A DNA stretch of 64,000 bases from Grammothele lineata (Eukaryota; Basidiomycota; Agaricomycetes; Polyporales; Polyporaceae). Positions 57,144 through 64,000 of this stretch are shown here, piece after piece. The position numbers and the translations under genes are program-made. Numbering within the stretch: the first letter of the stretch is position 1; each line of letters begins with the position of its first letter. The notes under the pieces were generated by a model that saw only the letters and a list, made by a program, of their open reading frames with translations, was not told the DNA's origin and searched no databases. The stretch spans positions 186,001 through 250,000 of the forward strand of contig NDFF03000400.1 of the NCBI GenBank assembly GCA_002150815.3, written 5' to 3'.

Positions 57144-57591
57144 GGTGGGCGAACGGACGGGGCGTGTGTCGCCAGACACGAAGGAAAAGAGAATTTGGGT
57201 AGCAGGAGAGATTCGCCCACCGAATGTGTGCGCGCGGTAGAACTTCGACGAAAGCCACAACCGGGTCGATTATCTTAATCTTTCACGGCCACGTGCTCCT
57301 AGATCGACAAAGGCTCAGTTACGATCGTGCCTTCGGATGCGCCAGTCGTGCTACAGGGAGGCGATCTTATATGCGCAAGACAATGGATGAGTATGGTGTG
57401 GGTATACGCTGACCGCGCTTGTGCTTTTCCGAGGCTTGGGCAAACTGCCTCGAGTCAAATGCGGTCATAATACGATACGCGCCGCACGTGAGTCGCGTGC
57501 CACCATAAACGCGCTTGCGTATAATCACGCTCAGCTGTCCGAGCTTCCAAGGCAAGAAGAAATCCATCCGTCCTAAATCCGGTTACATGTT
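57144..57591 (-). promoter_or_regulatory. Upstream region of exportin-T / 3' end of the F-box gene
   Basis: These 448 bases separate two minus-strand genes. The exportin-T promoter should lie right next to 57144. No TATA box is obvious and no coding signal was found. Confidence 0.4.
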
Positions 57592-59312
57592 TCATACGAA
57601 ATCCAGCACATAGACCTTTCCATCGTACATCCCAAGACACAACCGACCTGTCACTTCATCAAACGCCAAAGAATGGCATCTATCCGGAAATACTGGCAAA
57701 TTTGGATTTGGGGGAAGGAGAAGCCCAACCGTCGCCGTGCGCATGCGAGGATCGTAGGCGAGCTTCATGACGCGATTTTGCTGAGTTTCCCAATTATGCT
57801 CGAGCCAAACCCCTCGAAGCCCCAGGGCTCCGACCTGCGCTAACTGCGCAGACGATTCGTTTCCGATCGGGAAGTCTTTAGAGGACATGCCGACAAGCGT
57901 GACCGCGTCCGGAGATACATCAAAGCCAAAACGTAGGAGCTGCGCGCTGTGGGGGGTGACGGAGTGGTAAAACATGACAGCGGACAGACTGGACGGAGAA
58001 CTGGAGGGGGAAACTTGAGCAATGTGGTGCCCAGGAACGGCCATTGGCGTTGGACCAGTGAATAGGGAGATCATCGGTCCGAGGTCAGTATAGGCATAGT
58101 CGTCGTCCTCGACGTTCTCGTTTGCTGGGGGTGTTGTCGGTGGGCTCATGGGAGGGGGTGTCCTACTTGGGGAAGAGACGACAGATGAAAATGGCTGGGG
58201 CATCCTGTACACCCGCACCGCGAAGTCGTCGTCGACTTCTCCGACGAGGAACAAGAAATCTCCCCATACTCGCACCCAGAGGAAAGAGAAGGGCTGATGG
58301 ATAACATTAGGCACTGTGGAACAACTACACATATGCTCACTTACCTGAGCGAAGGACGGGTCAACCCACTTCGTGGCACCTGTCTCAGGATTTACGAAAA
58401 GTATTTGGAGAGAACCGGCGCCGCCTCCCGTGTCGAGCGCGAAGATTGTGACAATTAAAAGATTGTCGAGACATGCGATTTCGTGAATGATCGGGCGAAG
58501 GTGAGGGGCTCGTGGATGAGGAACGATATGAAGTTGCTTAGGCTTCTGACGTGGACGGGTGGGATAGGCAGTATATAGACCGCATTGCACGCTTGACGCC
58601 TCTTCCAAAGATATCGTGTGTACTTCGATGACTCTACGGAGATAGGAGTGTCAGCAACATGGCGCTGTTGGAGTTGCGGATACTAGGGACTCACTCTCGA
58701 TGATTGCATACCCCTACAACCAAGGTCGCAGTATCGCCGTCGTTGCTCTGGACGACAGTGCAGCTTCTGTATATGCCTGATATCTCTGTTGACCAGACTC
58801 GGCACGGCGCGTCACTGTCTTCGAGCGACCACAAACTCATGCGCGTGTACCACGATTCACGCTTAAGCGTGCGTTGTGCCGTCCAAAGCCAGTTCCCTCC
58901 AGGTAGGAATTGCATCTGATCGACATATTGCTCACTTCTGTCGTCAATAAGCTCGTGTACACCACAAATGTGTGGCTCGGGCTGTCTCCAGTTGGCATCA
59001 AGTCGGATGGCCTTGATGGCAAGGCGCTGAAGTTCCTCGCCCGGTAGCGAAGTCGGAGGTGTGTTAGGGGGAATGTCGACAGGAAGCGGAAACTCGGAGA
59101 CTAAGCGGTGCCACACGTAGTCGTTCCCGCCGAAGGAGTGTAGGGCACGACATGTCTGGTCGAGGACAAAGCGGTCACAGTTAGGACTCACGCGATCCGG
59201 AGGGACGTGGAGGCGGTGGCTGGGCGCTTACTTTGCGGAGAGTGAGGACGTCCTGGACGCTGAGGTAGTTGATAATGTCTAGTAGAATATCCTCTGGCAG
59301 GTTTGTGAGCAT
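57592..59312 (-). CDS. F-box protein, beta-propeller-like C-terminus
   Basis: Substrate adaptor candidate for SCF ubiquitin ligases. The start at 59312 gives MLTNLPEDILLDIINYLSVQ, then DVLTLRK, spliced (59158-59233 approx.) to TCRALHSFGGNDYVWHRLVS: a complete F-box of about 45 residues that should bind Skp1. The rest (about 450 residues) is beta-rich with repeated blocks such as YVDQMQFLPGGNWLWTAQRT, SLWSLEDSDAPCRVWSTEIS, ATLVVGVCNHRE and FLWVRVWGDFLFLVGEV, which suggests an atypical beta-propeller, although no canonical WD repeats are clear. The final blocks are SLAFDEVTGRLCLGMYDGKV and YVLDFV before the stop at 57592-57594. Four exons. Many such genes exist in basidiomycetes; the substrate is unknown. 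Confidence 0.85.
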
Positions 59313-60204
59313 CCTCCGGGAAGGGTAGGTGGTGGGCCGAGTGAAAGGAGGGACTTCATCCTGTAGTGCGACCGGACAGGTCTGAGCTCACCGCGCAGGT
59401 CGCCGTAGCGAGTGTCGTGACTCCGGAGGCATGTGCCCGACTCAAGCGGGGTAGATTATCTGATAAGATGCTACTTACGCTGCAATCTCTCGTCCCGGCC
59501 GGGCCCAGGACAACAGTACTGTCGGTGGCCGCGGATACCAGTCATTCTGAACCTTCCTGTTGCTCTTCTCATGTCTGCGCACACGTCGTCAATTCTACGT
59601 GGTGCTGCGCCTGTTATGGCAACGTGGAAGTCTGACCTACTTACACGCCGAGCGGATATCGCGTCTATCATCGATCGTCCAGGAGTGGGTCGCACGGTTC
59701 GTCAGCCAAGACGGGGGAAGACGATATCGATAGAGGGCGGGAGCCCGACTCGTAGAACGTGTGGTCAGGCAGCATTAGTGCGAGGGAAGAAATAGCATGC
59801 TGATCAGGAACACTTTAGTCTGGTATCGCCGCACTTTCACGATTTCGCGACTCCTCTGTGGTCGAGAGACCTCAGTATGTCGTTATACTTGCGCTGCACA
59901 CAAAGCTGAAGCACAATGTGTGTGTGGCTGTCTGAACTGGGTTTACAACGCATACACAGTGACAATGTGATTTTCTTCCAGCCGGAAAGGAAGACCGGGG
60001 ATTGGACGCATTCCAAACACATTCAGTAGCGTTCGGGTGATAAGATAGCGCTTAGTCCATTGTAGGTAAACACCCGTAAACTAGCGGCTCGGTGCCACAA
60101 CCGCCGTATATAAGCGACGGTCCCTATGGCCCCTCGCCCTTGACTGCGTCTCCTCCCTGTTCGAGTGCTGTTGGTCCTGCGCTCGTATCAATTCTTCTTC
60201 TCTC
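59313..60204. promoter_or_regulatory. Divergent region between the F-box gene and the next unknown gene
   Basis: About 890 bases. The start of the F-box gene is at one edge. TATATAA at 60107-60113 lies about 92 bases before the plus-strand ATG at 60205. The rest is not recognised. Confidence 0.45.
60107..60113 (+). promoter_or_regulatory. TATA box of the 60205 gene
   Basis: GTATATAAGC in a moderately AT-rich setting, about 92 bases before the ATG. Good core-promoter match. Confidence 0.55.
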
Positions 60205-62639
60205 ATGGATCCACACGATCTCAACTATCTCTCAGAGGTCGAGTCATTGTCCGACTCTGACTGGCTCGACATCAGCAGCAGGGCCTCCGAGGACGACGAC
60301 TCCCTCGCTTGCTCCGACGGGAGCGATCGCGAGGATCTGACCTCGGACTCACGCAGTCCCTCGCGGCAGTCGCTCTCAAGCTTCACAAGCTCGCATGAGG
60401 GCGAGATACAAGGCTGGGAGGGCATCGTCGAGGACAGCGCCGATGAGGGGGTGCCGGCCGCCCCCTCCCCACCCGACGGAGGTACGGATGCAGCTCCGTA
60501 TTCAGGGTACGCCCAAACCACACTCCGCCTCTCGCACCACCAGTCGCTCTCTTTCAGGCTGGCTGCCCTCTCTGAGACGGCGGTCGCTCAGCACACCGCG
60601 CTCGAGGATCCCGAGGAGGAGCAGCGGGTCAAGGACGGCCTCGACCAGAGCATGATCAGTACCCTCAGCGCGTCGCGTTCTAACTCGCTCAATGCCTCCG
60701 TGCAGACGTCTGTGGTACATTCCCGCGACCTCCGTCTATCGTTCCCCGACCCCCTCACCAGCTCGAGCCCTCTTGCACACTCCCTCAGCCCCTCGTACGA
60801 GGACATATCTGCTCCGGAGGCGACGGCGGACCTTAATCCGTTTGCGTCTGACGTCGACGCGCAAGCCACCACAGCCGCAGTGGCGCACGAGGACACGGCG
60901 CTTGCAACGACTGCAGATCCGGGTGCAGCCCTCATGCCTGTGGTCGCGCGGGATGTTGCAGGCGTGCGGTCCGAGACTCCCTCCAGCAGCGTCATCGATT
61001 TCTACATTGTTCTCTACGGCGCATCCTCGGCTACCAAACATCGCGTTGTGCAGAAACTGCTTGAGAAGTTCATGGCGGCCACGCACTGTGGGTTCTCGTC
61101 CATCCCGCAGATCGGTGTCCCCAAGGATATCCGTGCGCTCCTGGGTGGTGCACGGCCAACGCATTGCATCATCTCTATCATCGACCGTACGCAGTCCGCG
61201 TTGGCTGAGAAAGAGGTAGGTTGCCCCTTCACTCGTGATGGAACGCTGACCACAACGAGGTTTAGCCGAGTCAATTCATTCTCCTAGACCGACCATCGCT
61301 CGCCATCATCTTCTTGCCGTCTCTCAACGTTCAAGTTCCGGAGCACACGCTTTATCTGCCAGTTCTTGCTCAAGAGGAGGCGGCACCAGATGAAGACGCC
61401 TTCTGTCCTATAGACAGGTTGCTTGACGCCGAATACCAGTGGGATGCTATGGATGTGCCTATGAACCGGCTTGTCTCATCCGCCTTCACATGTAGCAACA
61501 CGGTCGTGGTCGATGAGGAGGAAATTGAACGTGCCTCGCATGCGAAGGTTGCACGCCTCTTCAAGCCCCTTCTTCCCTTGGGGCAGTCGACGAGCTATCA
61601 CATGGCATCACGCCATGCGTTTACTCTGTGCGTGGAGTGGTTGCTTCCCCTTCTTACGTGACCTGCTCACTCAGCAATGTACAGGTTCGCGCTGCTCTCC
61701 ATTGTACTGGGTTACCTGGTCAATGGTTCGCTCCCCATTTCCTCAGCGCGGCGCCCTTCCCCTACCATCGATCTCGCCCGCCCGTCTCCTGCCCCTGTTG
61801 CGAACGCGTCGTTCTCCACCTCAGTCTCCACGCCGACCGGAATGGCGCTTATCTCGTCTTCACTCAAGGATCTCGCGCTTGCTGCTATCGGCCCCTACGC
61901 CCTGGCGTCTACCTCGGGCTCGTCGGTTGCAACGAAGGCCATCCCGTCTCAGACCGCTGTCGCGGCCCCAGCCCAGGACGATAGAGAGACGAGCGCTCTG
62001 TCGGAGTGCGCCTGCGGCTGCGGCCTGATCACCTGGCCCGAGAAATTCAAGCCGACGACGGACCTTGCGCTTCGGCCCACGCCGCCGACACCCTCGCTCA
62101 GCGGTCATGCCTTCCACAAGGGTGATCCGCTCGCCGTCATCGCCCCCGCGACTACCACCAAGGGCAAGGCCCGCGCAACGGAAGCCGATGACTCGATCTA
62201 CGCGCTCAGCACGCGCCTCGCGGGCGCGCTCACCGAATACCTCGACATGCGCACCATGTTCGAACAGACAGGCAGAGACATGCAGGAGCTCTTCGACGCG
62301 CTGGACGACCTAGCGCGGGCGGTCGAGCAGCAGGCCGACACGGTCTGGACGCAGAGCAAGTCGACTCTTGAGGTCGTGCGGGACAATATACGCTCACGCC
62401 ACGACCGGGCGCGCTTGCGTGCGAAGGAGCTCCGGGGGATCGCAGAGGGGCTGTGGTCAACGGTGGGGGAGAAGGTACGTGGGCGTGTGTTGACAGCGAA
62501 GGAGAACGCAAAGGTTGTGCGGGACAGCGTGAGGATCCGGCGCGAGGAGTCCTTCCGCGTCCGGCGCCAGGAGCGCAGGGAGCGCAGGTGGGAGCGGCAG
62601 GTGGCTCGGCGGATGCGTCGTGCTGTGCCTGCTGAGTGA
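60205..62639 (+). CDS. Unknown protein with acidic disordered N-terminus, a hydrophobic segment and basic coiled coil
   Basis: Not recognised. The start at 60205 opens MDPHDLNYLSEVESLSDSDW, a Ser/Asp/Glu-rich disordered region of about 260 residues. A structured block follows, VIDFYIVLYGASSATKHRVV, THCGFSSIPQIGVPKDIRAL and THCIISIIDRTQSALAEK, spliced (about 61216-61267) to QFILLDRPSLAIIFLPSLNV, DAEYQWDAMDVPMNRLVSSA and KVARLFKPLLPLG. After another intron comes a hydrophobic stretch MYRFALLSIVLGYLVNGSLP that could be one membrane helix. The C-terminal 200 residues are a charged coiled coil (LTEYLDMRTMFEQTGRDMQE, VRRQERRERRWERQ). Three exons, about 750 residues, stop TGA at 62637-62639. The strand-rich central block could be a Rossmann-like or BRCT-like fold, but no motif proves it. 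Confidence 0.75.
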
Positions 62640-63151
62640 AGGACGGCTCCTCTCGAGGCGTTCAACCGCTCCCAGCATACCCTTTCTTCAACGACGACTA
62701 CGGACTACTCTTGTTACCCGGATTCTTTGTATCATGTTTTCTTCTTGGATCGGATCCCACACCACTACTCTTGTATGTATGTATGACTAGCATATGGTGG
62801 AGAGTATCAGATGTAACAATATGATCATGCGTTGACGTTCCATCCTGCCTAGAAATGAGTGCATCTCGCCCATTCCTGACCGGAGCTCGAGTTGAGCGCC
62901 TACGCGACGCGTCTTGAATGAGACGCGCACCACGTGACAGATTACGTCACGCGTCACCACTGCCTCCGCGGCGCCGCAGTCGATTGGCTGCTTCAAGGGA
63001 TCCCCTCTGCGAGTGGACAGAGAGTGGCCAGACTTGCTCACGGTCAAGTGCAGTGCCCGCGCCACCGTACTACTCCCTCCCACATCCCACCTCGAAAGCC
63101 TCCCTCGCTACCTCACCTAGTGGCACCCACGCCAGCCTTCAATAGCTAACG
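62640..63151 (+). promoter_or_regulatory. Intergenic/promoter region of the Gln-rich gene
   Basis: These 512 bases lie between two plus-strand genes. The first part is the 3' region of the preceding gene. No TATA box is clear; a CT/CC-rich leader precedes the ATG at 63152. Confidence 0.4.
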
Positions 63152-63913
63152 ATGTACTCCTCACAACATTCATATGGCTCTCCGCCGCCTGAGCTGTCCA
63201 ACAACCCCTTCATCGACCACCCTGCCAACGCTATGGCCCGCTTCCCCGATATCACGGGCTCAGACAGCCCCGCCTCTTCTCAATATACATCCTGGCTTGG
63301 TAGTGGGCCCTCCACCTCTTCGCTGAACACCAATGTTTCGTCTCCATACGGCAATCCCGGACCGTTGTCACCCCAGAGTTACGGTGCGGGCGGCGGAACG
63401 TACCCGCAGAGCACAGGACAGTCGTGGAGTCAACAAGGCTCCAACTTCGGACAGCAGCAGTCGACAGGGTATGGCCAGCAGCAAAGCGCGTTCGCACCCC
63501 AGGCCCCGCAACGCCAGATGTCGGGCATGCCGTTCCAACCATCGAGCACGTTTGGGCAGCAACTCCAAGCGCACGTCAGCGGAGCGTACTCGGGCATGCC
63601 CCAGCAGATGCAACAGACACCTCAGTACACAGCGTACGGACAACAGCAACAGCAACCACAGTATGGGCAGCAGGGGCAGGGCTACGGGCAGCAGGGGTTC
63701 CAGGGCCAGCCGCAGCAACAGCAGCAATACCTCTCCGAGTTCGACCCCTACGGCATGCAGAACCAGGCCGGGCCTGGGATGGCGGGTACCCCCGGTGGAG
63801 TACAGAGCCCGGCGCCGGTGGGACAAGGAGGGTATAATTCGCCGCATCCGCGGGAGTACGTGCAGTCGCATAAAGCGGAGCTGGAGTCGTGGGACTCGTA
63901 CTCGTGGAAGCAG
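63152..63913 (+). CDS. Gln/Gly/Ser-rich protein, 3' partial
   Basis: Function unknown. The first exon spans 63152-63913 (254 codons) and ends at a GTAAGT donor; the rest is beyond or near the window edge. The N-terminus MYSSQHSYGSPPPELSNNPF has a short conserved-looking NNPFIDHP block. The rest is a low-complexity prion-like region rich in Gln, Gly, Ser, Tyr and Pro (YGQQQQQPQYGQQGQGYGQQ). The last residues, YVQSHKAELESWDSYSWKQ, look like the start of a helical domain, typical of the conserved part of such basidiomycete proteins. Gln-rich regions of this kind occur in transcription, RNA-binding and endocytic proteins; none can be chosen here. Confidence 0.65.
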
Positions 63914-64000
63914 GTAAGTGTGCGCGCTGCACGGCCTCTTTGACATACACCCCTGCTGCGATGTTAAGGGGCCCAAGTACTAATGAATGATACCTTGCGC

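Noticed and set aside
1..64000. CRISPR array, operon or prophage features
   Set aside because: The gene structure is that of an intron-rich fungal nuclear genome, and no regular repeat-spacer pattern was found.

Overview
This window is nuclear DNA from a filamentous basidiomycete, most likely a wood-decay type agaricomycete. The evidence is gene structure and gene content. Nearly every gene is cut by many 45-100 nt GT-AG introns, often with CTRAC-type branch sites. The genes include a DUF6534 multi-pass membrane protein (a family expanded in mushrooms), a Rim20/PalA pH-signalling protein, a Bqt4-like nuclear envelope protein, a two-half eukaryotic phosphofructokinase and an adenylate-forming enzyme with a membrane hexapeptide-transferase tail. 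No bacterial, plasmid or viral genes were seen, and no tRNA, rRNA or CRISPR array was found.

Layout. 1-1839 (+) is the 3' part of the XPG/Rad2 repair nuclease. It is followed by a complex I NDUFB8-type subunit (-), a SAM methyltransferase (+) and an EBP1/PA2G4 homologue (+). A tiny KEOPS Pcc1 gene of three exons lies on the minus strand at 7682-8153. After an unresolved 8.6-9.8 kb stretch comes the most unusual gene, an A-T enzyme fused to a poly-lysine-synthetase-like membrane module (10053-15253, +). 15.3-21.3 kb holds a weak two-exon gene, a DUF6534 gene dispersed over about nine or more small exons, and a GC-rich block with no convincing gene. 21.4-26.3 kb holds Bqt4-like and phosphofructokinase genes (-). 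26.4-30.3 kb is sparse but contains one small orphan gene (28456-28983, -) whose paralogue sits at 39273-39936 (+). 30.3-38.1 kb holds Rim20, a DM9-repeat protein and the Wss1 DNA-protein-crosslink protease. 39.9-42.6 kb and 44.8-46.1 kb are largely empty around a secreted GH5 beta-1,3-glucanase. 46.1-59.3 kb is dense: an unknown mitochondrially targeted protein, an ER Hsp40, cullin-3, exportin-T and an F-box protein. Two unknown proteins close the window, the last one cut by the window edge.

The genes do not form one pathway. Housekeeping links can be seen: Rad2 and Wss1 in DNA repair, Pcc1 and exportin-T in tRNA biology, cullin-3 and an F-box protein in ubiquitination. The best candidates for new biology are the fused A-T/hexapeptide membrane enzyme and the pair of small orphan paralogues. 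Exon boundaries were read by eye from splice motifs and reading-frame continuity; family assignments rest on recognised motifs, not on a database search.
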